This document shows, one piece after another, positions 42,291 through 50,108 of a stretch of 57,257 bases of DNA. The notes under the pieces were generated by a model, which did not search any database, was not told where the DNA came from, and saw nothing but the letters and a program-made list of their open reading frames with translations. The stretch is from Streptomyces scabichelini (GTDB lineage: Bacteria > Actinomycetota > Actinomycetes > Streptomycetales > Streptomycetaceae). The position numbers were made by a program, and so were the translations under genes. Within the stretch, counting starts at the first letter, position 1, and every line of letters starts with the position of its first letter. The stretch is from NCBI RefSeq assembly GCF_011045015.1, contig NZ_JAAKZY010000041.1, positions 1 to 57,257 on the forward strand. The letters are read 5' to 3'.

Positions 42291-44701
42291 GCCGAAGCCT
42301 CCCTCGAAGACTGACCGGACTGACCGGACTGACCCGACTGAACGGACTGGGCGGCCCGAAGGGCCTCCCACACCCGCTGCGGCGAACACGGCATCGCCAC
42401 ATCCGTCACCCCCAGCGGACGCAGCGCGTCCACGACCGCGTTGACGACCGCGGGCGTCGACGCGATCGTGCCCGCCTCCCCGACTCCCTTGACCCCCAAG
42501 GGATTCGAGGTCGCGGGCGTCTCGGTGCGCGCGGTGACGAAGTCCGGCAGATCCGGCGCGGACGGCACGCGGTAGTCGGCCAGCGTGCCGGAGAGCAGGT
42601 TGCCCTCGTCGTCGTACACCGCCTCCTCGTACAGCGCCTGCGCGACCCCCTGGGCGATGCCGCCGTGCATCTGGCCCTCGACGATCAGCGGGTTGATCAC
42701 CTTGCCGATGTCGTCCACGCACACGTACGACCGGATATGGACCGAACCCGTCTCCGTGTCCACCTCGGCCGCGCACAGGTGCGTACCGTGCGGGAACGAG
42801 AAGGTGTCGGGGTCGATGACGTGGTCGGCGTTGATCGACGGTTCCATGCCGTCGGGCAGGTCGTGGGAGGTGAAGGTCTCGAAGGCCACCTCCTGGATGG
42901 TCTTCGCCGCCTCGGGAGAGCCCTTGACGGAGAACGTGCCGGCGGCGAAGTCGAGGTCCGCCTCGTTCGCCTCCAGCAGGTGCGCGGCGACCTTACGGGC
43001 CTTCTCCACCACCTTCCGCGCCGCCTCGTGCACGGCGACGCCCCCGACGACGAGCGAGCGCGATCCGTACGTGTCCATGCCCTGCGGTGCCAGCATCGTG
43101 TCGCCGTGGATCACCTCGACGTCCTCGAAGGGCACCCCCAGCGCATCGGCGGCGATCTGGCTCCAGGAGGTCACATGGCCCTGGCCGTGCGGGCTGGTGC
43201 CGGTGATGACCTCGACCTTGCCGGTCGGCAGCATCCGGATGCTCGCCGCCTCCCAGCCGCCCGCGGCGTACCGCATGTCGCGCAGCCAGCGGCTCGGCGC
43301 GAGCCCGCACATCTCGGTGTACGTGGAGACACCGATGCCGAGGCGCACCGAGTCGCCCTCCTCGACGCGCTTGCGCTGCTCGGCGCGCAGTTCGTCGTAG
43401 CCGAAGAGGACCTGCGCCTTGTCGGTGGCGGCCTCGTAGTTGCCGCTGTCGTACGTCAGACCCGCGACGGTCGTGTACGGGAACTCCTCGTGCCGGATCC
43501 AGTTGCGGCGACGCAACTCGACCGGGTCGGCGCCGAGTTCGGCCGCCAGATCGTCCATGATCCGCTCGATCGCGAAGGTCGCCTCGGGGCGGCCCGCACC
43601 GCGGTAGGCGTCGATGGGGGTGCGGTTGGTGAAGACGCCGGTGCAGGAGAAATCGTAGGCGCCCATCTTGTAGATCGCCGGGTACATGGACGCGCCGAGG
43701 ATCGGGATGGCCGGGGTGAGCAGCATCAGATACGCGCCCATGTCGGCGAGCAGCGAGACCTTCAGGCCCAGCAGCGTGCCGTCGCTGCGGGCGGCGATCT
43801 CGATGTCCTGGATCTGGCCGCGGCCGTGGTGGGTGGCGAGGTTGGCCTCCGAGCGGGACTCGCTCCACTTCACCGGCCGGCCGAGGTGCTTCGCCACCAC
43901 GAGGGTGATCACTTCCTCGCCGTACACCTGAAGCTTCGAGCCGAAGCCGCCGCCCACGTCGGGAGCGACGACGCGCAGCTTGTGCTCCGGGATGCCGGTG
44001 GTGACGGCGAGCATCACCCGCAGGACGTGCGGGATCTGGGTGGAGGAGTGGACGGTGTACTCCTGGGACGCCGCGCGCGGGGTGACCACGACCGCGCGCG
44101 GCTCCATCGCGGTGGGGATGAGGCGCTGCTGGTGGTAACGGCGCTTCAGGACGATGTCGGCCTGCGCCTTCGCGGCTTCGTAGTCGCCGCCGGCCATGTG
44201 GTAGTCGTACGAGCGGTTGGTGCCCTTGTCCGTGTGCACCAGCGGTGCGCCCTCGGCCAGCGCCGCCTCGACGTCGAGCACCGCGGGCAGGGGCTCGTAG
44301 TCGACCTCGACCGCCTCCAGGGCGTCGGCGGCCGCGTACCGGTCGCGGGCCACCACGACCGCCACCGGATCGCCCGCGTAGCGCACCTCGTCGACGGCGA
44401 TCGGCGGGTGGTCGGGCAGCACGATGTCCTCGGTGACCGGCCACGCGCAGGGCAGCGATCCCATGCCCTCCGCGAGATCGCCGCCGCTGAATGCTGCGAT
44501 CACGCCCGGCCGTTCGAGCGCGGGCGAGACGTCGATCCGGTCGATACGGGCGTGCGCCATGGGGCTGCGCAGGATCGCCAGGTGCAGCAGACCGGGGACG
44601 TTGATGTTGTCGGTCCAGTTGGTCTGGCCGGTGACCAGCCGGGCGTCCTCCTTGCGGAGCCGGGAGCGGCCGACCTCGCGTTCGGTGATCTGGTCCGTCA
44701 T
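42287..44701 (-). CDS. coxL: Molybdenum hydroxylase large subunit, form II CoxL-like
   Basis: 804 residues of xanthine oxidase/CODH large subunit. The active-site loop reads AYRGAGR at 365-371, the form II signature; true form I CO dehydrogenases have AYRCSFR with the Cu-binding Cys, which is absent here. The catalytic Glu of the family is Glu742 in GVGEAGT. The cofactor-binding stretch GGGFGSK is present. The C-terminal tail carries S-G-Q repeats from a 9-bp tandem repeat. The substrate is therefore probably another aldehyde, purine or N-heterocycle, although some form II enzymes have been debated as CO oxidisers. It overlaps CoxS and CoxM by 4 bp on each side. Confidence 0.9.
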   Translation of the reverse strand: MTDQITEREVGRSRLRKEDARLVTGQTNWTDNINVPGLLHLAILRSPMAHARIDRIDVSPALERPGVIAAFSGGDLAEGMGSLPCAWPVTEDIVLPDHPPIAVDEVRYAGDPVAVVVARDRYAAADALEAVEVDYEPLPAVLDVEAALAEGAPLVHTDKGTNRSYDYHMAGGDYEAAKAQADIVLKRRYHQQRLIPTAMEPRAVVVTPRAASQEYTVHSSTQIPHVLRVMLAVTTGIPEHKLRVVAPDVGGGFGSKLQVYGEEVITLVVAKHLGRPVKWSESRSEANLATHHGRGQIQDIEIAARSDGTLLGLKVSLLADMGAYLMLLTPAIPILGASMYPAIYKMGAYDFSCTGVFTNRTPIDAYRGAGRPEATFAIERIMDDLAAELGADPVELRRRNWIRHEEFPYTTVAGLTYDSGNYEAATDKAQVLFGYDELRAEQRKRVEEGDSVRLGIGVSTYTEMCGLAPSRWLRDMRYAAGGWEAASIRMLPTGKVEVITGTSPHGQGHVTSWSQIAADALGVPFEDVEVIHGDTMLAPQGMDTYGSRSLVVGGVAVHEAARKVVEKARKVAAHLLEANEADLDFAAGTFSVKGSPEAAKTIQEVAFETFTSHDLPDGMEPSINADHVIDPDTFSFPHGTHLCAAEVDTETGSVHIRSYVCVDDIGKVINPLIVEGQMHGGIAQGVAQALYEEAVYDDEGNLLSGTLADYRVPSAPDLPDFVTARTETPATSNPLGVKGVGEAGTIASTPAVVNAVVDALRPLGVTDVAMPCSPQRVWEALRAAQSVQSGQSGQSGQSSREASA
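42311..42346. repeat. Four 9-bp tandem repeats in the coxL 3' end
   Basis: CTGACCGGA, CTGACCGGA, CTGACCCGA and CTGAACGGA follow one another. On the minus strand they encode the S-[GV]-Q repeats at the C-terminus of the large subunit. Confidence 0.9.
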
Positions 44702-45216
44702 GCCGGGACCTCCCGTCCCGCCTCTTGCCCGGCTTCTTGCCCGGCCTCCGGTCCGGCGTCCTGCCCGGAGGCGGCGAGCACCGCGCGCACGATGTTCTGG
44801 TAGCCGGTGCACCGGCAGAGGTTGCCCTCCAGGGCATGCCGTATGGCGTCGGGGCCCGGGTGCGGGTTCTCCCGCAGCAGATCCCGTGCGGCCATGATCA
44901 TCCCCGGGGTGCAGTACCCGCACTGCAAGGCGTGCCGCTCGTGGAAGGCCTTCTGCAGGGGGTGCCACTCCCCGTCCTGGGCGAGCCCCTGAACGGTGGT
45001 CACTTCGCTCCCGTCCGCCTGGACGGCGAGCACCGAACAGCTCTTGACGCTGTCCCCGTCCAGGTCGACCGTGCAGGCCCCGCAGTTGGAGGTGTCGCAG
45101 CCGATCGGGGTGCCGGTCAGGCCCAGGCGGTCGCGCAGATAGTGGACCAGAAGGAGACGGGGTTCCACCTCGTCCTCGTACGTCGTGCCGTCCACCTTCA
45201 CCGAGATTCGGGTCAT
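44698..45216 (-). CDS. coxS: Molybdenum hydroxylase 2Fe-2S small subunit (CoxS-like)
   Basis: 172 residues. The plant-type ferredoxin cluster is bound by Cys40, Cys45, Cys48 and Cys60. The second, helical cluster is bound by Cys99, Cys102, Cys134 and Cys136 (QCGYCTPG and CRCTGY). The C-terminus has a short EAGQ repeat. ATG 45216 follows GGGAGGG. It is the first gene of the seven-gene cox-like operon and overlaps the large-subunit gene by 4 bp. Confidence 0.93.
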   Translation of the reverse strand: MTRISVKVDGTTYEDEVEPRLLLVHYLRDRLGLTGTPIGCDTSNCGACTVDLDGDSVKSCSVLAVQADGSEVTTVQGLAQDGEWHPLQKAFHERHALQCGYCTPGMIMAARDLLRENPHPGPDAIRHALEGNLCRCTGYQNIVRAVLAASGQDAGPEAGQEAGQEAGREVPA

Positions 45217-45259
45217 GTGCCCTCCCAGAGAACGTGCGGGGTGAATTCAGCCACCGGAC

Positions 45260-45273
45260 GTGATGTGCGTCAC
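45260..45273. promoter_or_regulatory. Crp-like binding site upstream of coxS
   Basis: GTGATGTGCGTCAC has GTGA and TCAC half-sites spaced by 6 bp and fits the Streptomyces Crp pattern GTG-N6-GNCAC exactly. On the minus strand a TAGAGT -10-like hexamer (45277-45272) overlaps its edge. The site lies about 44-57 bp upstream of the coxS start and in the divergent promoter region of the ribosomal protection gene. Confidence 0.5.
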
Positions 45274-45398
45274 TCTAGGACTGCCTCAGGGGAGGGGCGA
45301 GGGCTTCGGCAGGCCTTGTTGAGCGTTAATCCGTTGCTCGCGTGCATGACCACCTGCTGCACTACTCGGGACGAGCCGTCCGAGATCAAGGAGCAGCA

Positions 45399-45509
45399 AT
45401 GCGAGCACCGTTCATGTCCACCCAGGAAGGAATCCCCCTCACTCCAAAGGACATGACGCTAGGTGCACACGCTGAACCTGGGAATTCTGGCGCACGTAGA
45501 CGCCGGTAA
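45399..45509 (+). CDS. Putative 36-codon leader peptide ORF
   Basis: ATG 45399 has an excellent AAGGAG 5 bp upstream, better than anything before the downstream GTPase start. The frame runs 36 codons to TAA 45507-45509 and overlaps the first 16 codons of the GTPase gene in a different frame. Ribosomal protection genes of the tet(M) group are known to use leader peptides for drug-responsive control, so a regulatory role is plausible. It could also just be coupling. Confidence 0.45.
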   Translation: MRAPFMSTQEGIPLTPKDMTLGAHAEPGNSGARRRR

Positions 45510-47433
45510 GACGAGCCTGACCGAGCGGCTCCTGCACACCGTCGGGGTCATCGACGAGATCGGCAGCGTCGACGACGGCAACACGCAGACGGACTCTCTC
45601 GCGCTGGAGCGGCAGCGCGGCATCACGATCAAGTCCGCCGTCGTCTCCTTCACGATCGACGACGTGACCGTCAACCTGATCGACACACCCGGCCACCCGG
45701 ACTTCATCGCCGAGGTGGAACGGGTGCTGAGCGTGCTCGACGGCGCGGTCCTGGTGATCTCGGCCGTGGAGGGCGTACAGGCGCAGACCCGCGTCCTGAT
45801 GCGGACACTGCAGCGGCTGCGCATTCCGACGCTGATCTTCGTGAACAAGATCGACCGTGGTGGAGCGCGCTGCGCGGACCTGCTGGAGAGCGTCTCCGCC
45901 CGGCTCACCCCGGCGATCGTCCCGATGGGCGACGTCCGCGAACTGGGCACAAGGAACGCCCACTTCACCCCGTACGCCGATCCTCCGCCGCGCCTTCTGG
46001 AACTGCTCGCCGAGCACGACGACGGACTGCTGGCGGCGTACGTCGACGACGAGACGACCGTCCCGTACGACCGGCTGCGCACGGAACTCGCCACGCAGAC
46101 CCGGCAGTCACTGCTGCACCCGGTGTTCTTCGGCTCGGCCGTCACGGGTGCGGGTGTCGATGAACTCATCGCGGGAGTCCGGGAGTTGCTGCCCTCGGCC
46201 GAGGGCGTCGGGGACGGCCCGGTCTCGGGCACCGTCTTCAAGGTCGAGCGCGGACCGGCGGGGGAGAAGATCGCCTACGCGCGGATGTTCTCGGGGACGC
46301 TGCGCACGCGCGACCGGGTGACCTTCGGCGACGGCCGGGAAGGCAAGGTCACCGCCATCAGCGTCTTCGACCAGGGCACGGACAGCCGAGACGGTCAGGT
46401 GTCCGCGGGGCGGATCGGCAAGCTCTGGGGGCTCGCCGACATCCGCATCGGCGACACCATCGGCGTACCCCGGAAAGGGCCGGACGAGCATTACTTCTCG
46501 CCGCCGACCCTGGAAACCGTCGTCGTTCCCCGCGACAGGGCCGACAAAGGCGCACTGCACCTCGCGCTCACCCAACTCGCCGAACAGGACCCGCTGATCA
46601 ATCTGCGGCAGGACGAGATCCGGCAGGAGATCTCGGTGTCCCTGTACGGGGAGGTGCAGAAGGAGGTCATCCAGGCCACGCTGGCCGACGAGTTCGGCCT
46701 CGATGTCACCTTTCGCGAGACGACGCCCCTGTGCATCGAGCGTCCGGCCGGCACGGGAGCGGCCGTCGAGTTCAACGGCAAGGACCCGAACCCGTTCCTC
46801 GCGACCGTCGGCCTGCGCGTCGATCCTGCACCGGTCGGCTCCGGCGTGCGGTTCCGCCTTGAGGTTGAGCTCGGGTCGATGCCGTACGCGTTCTTCAAGG
46901 CCGTCGAGGACACCGTGCGGGAAACGCTCGGCCAGGGTGTGCACGGCTGGCAAGTGACCGACTGCACGGTCACCATGACGCACTCCGGCTACTCGCCGCG
47001 GCAGAGCCACGCCCATCAGGGGTTCGACAAGAGCATGTCGAGCACGGGCGCGGACTTCCGCGGACTGACTCCGCTGGTGCTGATGGACGCACTGCGACAG
47101 GCGGGCACCCAGGTGCACGAACCGATGCACCGCTTCCGCCTCGAGGCCCCGGCGGACACACTGGGCGCGGTGCTGCCCGTCCTGGCGAAGCTGCGCGCCG
47201 TACCGCAGGCAACGGACACGCGTGGAGCCGCAGCCGTGCTGGAGGGACGGATCCCGGCAGCCCGGGTGCACGCCCTTGAGCAGCAGCTCCCGGGGCTGAC
47301 CCGCGGCGAGGGCGAACTGGAGACCGCCTTCGACCACTACGCGCCGGTCGCCCGAGGCACGCTCCCGGAACGGCCGCGAACCGACCGCAATCCGCTGGAC
47401 CGCAAGGAGTACCTGGTCAACCAGCGTCGCTGA
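45463..47433 (+). CDS. Tet(M)/OtrA-type ribosomal protection GTPase
   Basis: 656 residues, about the length of Tet(M). G1 is AHVDAGKT (10-17), the switch region has RGITIKSA, G3 is DTPGH (74-78) and G4 NKID (128-131). Later parts show the domain IV loop YSPRQSHAHQGFDKSMSSTG. The protein is an EF-G paralogue that displaces tetracycline from the ribosome in characterised relatives; resistance in this host is inferred. Start GTG 45463 is fixed by family alignment (HTLNLGILAHVDAGKTSLTE) although its own Shine-Dalgarno is weak; the overlapping leader ORF may feed ribosomes to it. Confidence 0.9.
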   Translation: MHTLNLGILAHVDAGKTSLTERLLHTVGVIDEIGSVDDGNTQTDSLALERQRGITIKSAVVSFTIDDVTVNLIDTPGHPDFIAEVERVLSVLDGAVLVISAVEGVQAQTRVLMRTLQRLRIPTLIFVNKIDRGGARCADLLESVSARLTPAIVPMGDVRELGTRNAHFTPYADPPPRLLELLAEHDDGLLAAYVDDETTVPYDRLRTELATQTRQSLLHPVFFGSAVTGAGVDELIAGVRELLPSAEGVGDGPVSGTVFKVERGPAGEKIAYARMFSGTLRTRDRVTFGDGREGKVTAISVFDQGTDSRDGQVSAGRIGKLWGLADIRIGDTIGVPRKGPDEHYFSPPTLETVVVPRDRADKGALHLALTQLAEQDPLINLRQDEIRQEISVSLYGEVQKEVIQATLADEFGLDVTFRETTPLCIERPAGTGAAVEFNGKDPNPFLATVGLRVDPAPVGSGVRFRLEVELGSMPYAFFKAVEDTVRETLGQGVHGWQVTDCTVTMTHSGYSPRQSHAHQGFDKSMSSTGADFRGLTPLVLMDALRQAGTQVHEPMHRFRLEAPADTLGAVLPVLAKLRAVPQATDTRGAAAVLEGRIPAARVHALEQQLPGLTRGEGELETAFDHYAPVARGTLPERPRTDRNPLDRKEYLVNQRR

Positions 47434-47445
47434 AGCGACGGGCTT

Positions 47446-47488
47446 GCGCGGCGGACATCACCGGCGGTGATGCGGCCGCCCGCCGCGC
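47446..47488 (+). terminator. Two-part terminator after the GTPase gene
   Basis: Outer arms GCGCGGCG (47446-47453) and CGCCGCGC (47481-47488) enclose an inner hairpin CATCACC (47456-47462) / GGTGATG (47466-47472). It starts 13 nt after the stop codon. Confidence 0.7.
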
Positions 47489-47546
47489 CTCCCTCGATCC
47501 CGGCGAAATCCGCCGGATCCGTGCTCAGCGGCAGCACAGTGGAGGG

Positions 47547-47972
47547 ATGAACGCGGACGACAGGAACATTCTGGCCCGGGGACGCGTGGCGACCCGGCTT
47601 CCCGCCCAGGACCTGGACCGGGCGCGGCGGTTCTACGCCGAGAAGCTCGGTCTGGAGCCCGTCGACGAACGGCCCGGTGGGCTGCTGTACCGGTGCGGAG
47701 GCGTGGACTTCGCCCTGTTCCAGTCGACGGGAGCCTCTCCCGGCACCTTCACGCAGATGGGGTGGGAGGTCGACGACCTCGAGACGATCGTGTCGGAACT
47801 CAAGCAGCGGGGCGTGGTGTTCGAGGAGGTCGACGTTCCGGGGCTCCGCACGAAAGGCGGGATCGCGGAGATCGACGGCAACTACCCGAGCAAGGGCGCA
47901 CGGGGCGAACGCGCTGCCTGGTTCCACGACAGCGAGGGAAACCTGTTGGGCATCGGCCAGCTGGTCTTCTGA
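47547..47972 (+). CDS. VOC-superfamily (glyoxalase-like) protein
   Basis: 141 residues with the paired beta-alpha-beta-beta-beta modules of the vicinal oxygen chelate fold: ATRLPAQDLDRARRFYAEKLGLEP, YRCGGVDFALFQSTG, then MGWEVDDLETIVSELKQRGVVFEE and AWFHDSEGNLLGIGQ. The final E-G-N block carries a usual metal or ligand position. GGAGG lies just before the ATG. Substrate unknown; members include lyases, dioxygenases and drug-binding proteins. Confidence 0.88.
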   Translation: MNADDRNILARGRVATRLPAQDLDRARRFYAEKLGLEPVDERPGGLLYRCGGVDFALFQSTGASPGTFTQMGWEVDDLETIVSELKQRGVVFEEVDVPGLRTKGGIAEIDGNYPSKGARGERAAWFHDSEGNLLGIGQLVF

Positions 47973-47998
47973 GCGAACTCCCGGAGGAGACGTCGTAC

Positions 47999-48035
47999 TT
48001 ACTGCTGAGTAAATTGGGTACTTACTCTGGAGTCA
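47999..48035. promoter_or_regulatory. Double TTACT-N4-AGTAA operator upstream of the GH5 gene
   Basis: TTACT-GCTG-AGTAA (47999-48012) is a perfect dyad. A second copy TTACT-CTGG-AGTCA (48022-48035) has one mismatch, with centres 23 bp apart. They end just before TTGACG (48042-48047), a likely -35 box. The same perfect dyad occurs at 51455-51468 in front of the TetR gene. Confidence 0.7.
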
Positions 48036-48077
48036 GCGAGGTTGACGGGCCGCTCATCCCTTGCGACTGTGGTGGAC

Positions 48078-49955
48078 ATGTCAAACATGGTGGACATGTC
48101 AAGATTCCGCACGCATCTGCTCAGCGTCCTCGTACTCCTCGCCGGCTTACTGACCACGGCGGGCGCACAGCGCGCCACCGCTCTTCCCGACGACCTCTGG
48201 TTCGACGAACCCGCCGCGGACACCTTCACCGTCGAGAACGGCCGCTTCACCGACGGCCTCGGCCGCGAGGTGGTGCTCCGCGGCTACAACGTCTCCGGCG
48301 AGACGAAACTGGCGGAGAACAAGGGCCTGCCCTTCGCCTCCGTCGCCGACGCCAAGAAGTCCGCGACCGCGCTGCGCGCCCTCGGCGGCGGCAACTCGGT
48401 CCGCTTCCTGCTCTCCTGGGCCTACGCCGAACCCGTACGCGGCCAGGTGGACGCCGAGTACCTGGCCGCCGCCACCGGCCAGATGCGCGCCTTCCTCGAC
48501 GCCGGAATCCGCGTGTACCCCGACTTCCACCAGGACCTCTACTCGCGCCATCTCTTCGATGCGGACAGCTGGTACACCGGTGACGGCGCCCCCAAGTGGG
48601 CTGTCGACGCCGGGAACTACCCGGACGAGTACTGCGGAATCTGCCCCTTCTGGGGCCAGAACATCACCCAGAACAAGGCCGTGACACAGGCGGCCCACGA
48701 CTTCTGGCACAACAAGTACGGGCTCCAGGACGCCTTCCTCACCACCGCCCAGAAGACCATGGCGTACGTCGAACAGCACATGACCGACGCCCAGTTCGCG
48801 GGCGTCATCGGCTTCGACCCGTACAACGAACCGCACGCGGGCACCTACGACTCCGGGCAGAGCAGCCGCGCCTGGGAGAAGGACGTGCTGTGGCCCTTCT
48901 ACGAGAAGTTCCGCACTCGCATGGACGCGGCAGGCTGGCAGGACAAGCCCGCCTTCGTGGAGCCGAACCTCTTCTGGAACGCCAATCTCGACTTCCAGAA
49001 GCAGGAAGGCGGTCTCCTCGACGCGGGCAGGCTCGGCCCTGACTACGTCTTCAACACCCACTTCTACGACCAGAAGGCGATCTCGGGCATCTTCATGCCG
49101 GGCAAGGCGGGCGACGGCCAGTACGCCACCGACTTCGGGAAGGTGCGCGACCGCGCCACCGCCGCCGGCACGGCGGGGATCATCAGCGAGTTCGGCCATC
49201 CGCTGGCGGGGCTCGTCTCCGACAAGGCCCCGACCGTCCTCAAGGGGATGTACCAGGCCCTCGACTCCCGTCTGCCGGGCGCGAGTTGGTGGTCCAAGCC
49301 CGCCGAGTCCGGGTCGGTTCTCTCCGGTTCGCAGTGGCAGTGGGACATCTACAACGGCCGCCACAAGGAGCCGATGAACGGCAACCCCGACAAGGTGCTC
49401 ACCCACGGTGACGCCTGGAACGACGAGGACCTGTCCGCCGTACGTCTCGACGACTCCGGCAAGGCCGTGCTGCGCCAGGACGCGCGGCTGCTCGACCGCG
49501 TCTACCCGAGCGCCACCGCGGGCAGCACCGTCGCGTTCACCTACGAGGACCGCTCCCGCGACGGTTCCACGACCCTGACGTGGAACCAGGTGCCGGACTC
49601 GCTGCCGCGCGTGAAGGAACTGGTGGGCTCGGGCCAGTACGCCCTCCACATGTGGCGCTCCGACGGCAGCTCGGCTCCCACCGAACTGCACCTGCCCGCG
49701 TCCTTCCCGACCTCCTCCACCACGGTGGTCTCCGACCTCGGCACGACGGCGGCCCCGCCCGCGTACACGAAGACCACTCCGATCGCGGTGGCGAACGAGC
49801 CGGGCGGCACGGGCAGCCGCCGACTGCTCCTGACCGCACCCGGCTCGGGTGTGCACTACGCCCTGGTCACCAATGGTGCGACGGCTCCGTCCGCGGAGCT
49901 GCTGAGCGCGGCGCGGACGGAGCTGGCGAACTGGGCCGCTTCGAAGGCCGGTTAA
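48078..49955 (+). CDS. Secreted GH5 glycosidase, endoglycoceramidase-like
   Basis: 625 residues. A Sec signal (FRTHLLSVLVLLAGLLTTAGA) precedes a GH5-type barrel. The acid/base Glu251 lies in GFDPYNEPHAG and the nucleophile Glu371 in ISEFGHP. GREVVLRGYNVSGETKL near the start, RVYPDFHQDLYSRHLF and a C-terminal beta domain resemble the endo-glycosylceramidase branch. The TSS predicted from TTGACG would fall near 48077, favouring ATG 48078; ATG 48096, in an exact duplicate context, is equally possible. A TTA codon (48147-48149) lies in the signal peptide, suggesting bldA control. It cleaves glycolipid or glucan bonds outside the cell; the substrate is inferred from family only. Confidence 0.83.
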   Translation: MSNMVDMSRFRTHLLSVLVLLAGLLTTAGAQRATALPDDLWFDEPAADTFTVENGRFTDGLGREVVLRGYNVSGETKLAENKGLPFASVADAKKSATALRALGGGNSVRFLLSWAYAEPVRGQVDAEYLAAATGQMRAFLDAGIRVYPDFHQDLYSRHLFDADSWYTGDGAPKWAVDAGNYPDEYCGICPFWGQNITQNKAVTQAAHDFWHNKYGLQDAFLTTAQKTMAYVEQHMTDAQFAGVIGFDPYNEPHAGTYDSGQSSRAWEKDVLWPFYEKFRTRMDAAGWQDKPAFVEPNLFWNANLDFQKQEGGLLDAGRLGPDYVFNTHFYDQKAISGIFMPGKAGDGQYATDFGKVRDRATAAGTAGIISEFGHPLAGLVSDKAPTVLKGMYQALDSRLPGASWWSKPAESGSVLSGSQWQWDIYNGRHKEPMNGNPDKVLTHGDAWNDEDLSAVRLDDSGKAVLRQDARLLDRVYPSATAGSTVAFTYEDRSRDGSTTLTWNQVPDSLPRVKELVGSGQYALHMWRSDGSSAPTELHLPASFPTSSTTVVSDLGTTAAPPAYTKTTPIAVANEPGGTGSRRLLLTAPGSGVHYALVTNGATAPSAELLSAARTELANWAASKAG

Positions 49956-49980
49956 ACGGGTCTGCTGAGGTCCGTTGCGG

Positions 49981-50108
49981 TACCGCGCCCCTAGAGAGGC
50001 CGTGCCTCTTAGGGGCGCGGGGCTGTATCAATTTGCGGCTCCGCCGCGCGGGCACGACCAGCCACGACGGACCCGCAGCTTCGAACTGCCCAACCAGCGG
50101 AGCGCTTA
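49981..50108 (-). repeat. Dispersed 3'-end repeat, copy 4
   Basis: Read on the minus strand it begins at the stop of the propeller gene with TAAGCGCTCCGCTGG. It runs through TTCGAAGCTGCGGGTCCG, GGCTGGTCG and GGCGGAGCCGCAAATTGATACAGC, and ends in an enlarged hairpin: CGCGCCCCTA/TAGGGGCGCG arms with an inner AGAGGC/GCCTCT stem. It fills the convergent space with the GH5 gene. Confidence 0.85.

Noticed and set aside
42287..44701. Calling the operon a CO dehydrogenase
   Set aside because: The active-site loop lacks the Cu-binding Cys of form I enzymes, so only a cox-like Mo hydroxylase is supported.
45463..47433. Naming the GTPase tetM or otrA
   Set aside because: Family membership is clear but the sequence alone does not prove which gene it is or that it gives resistance.
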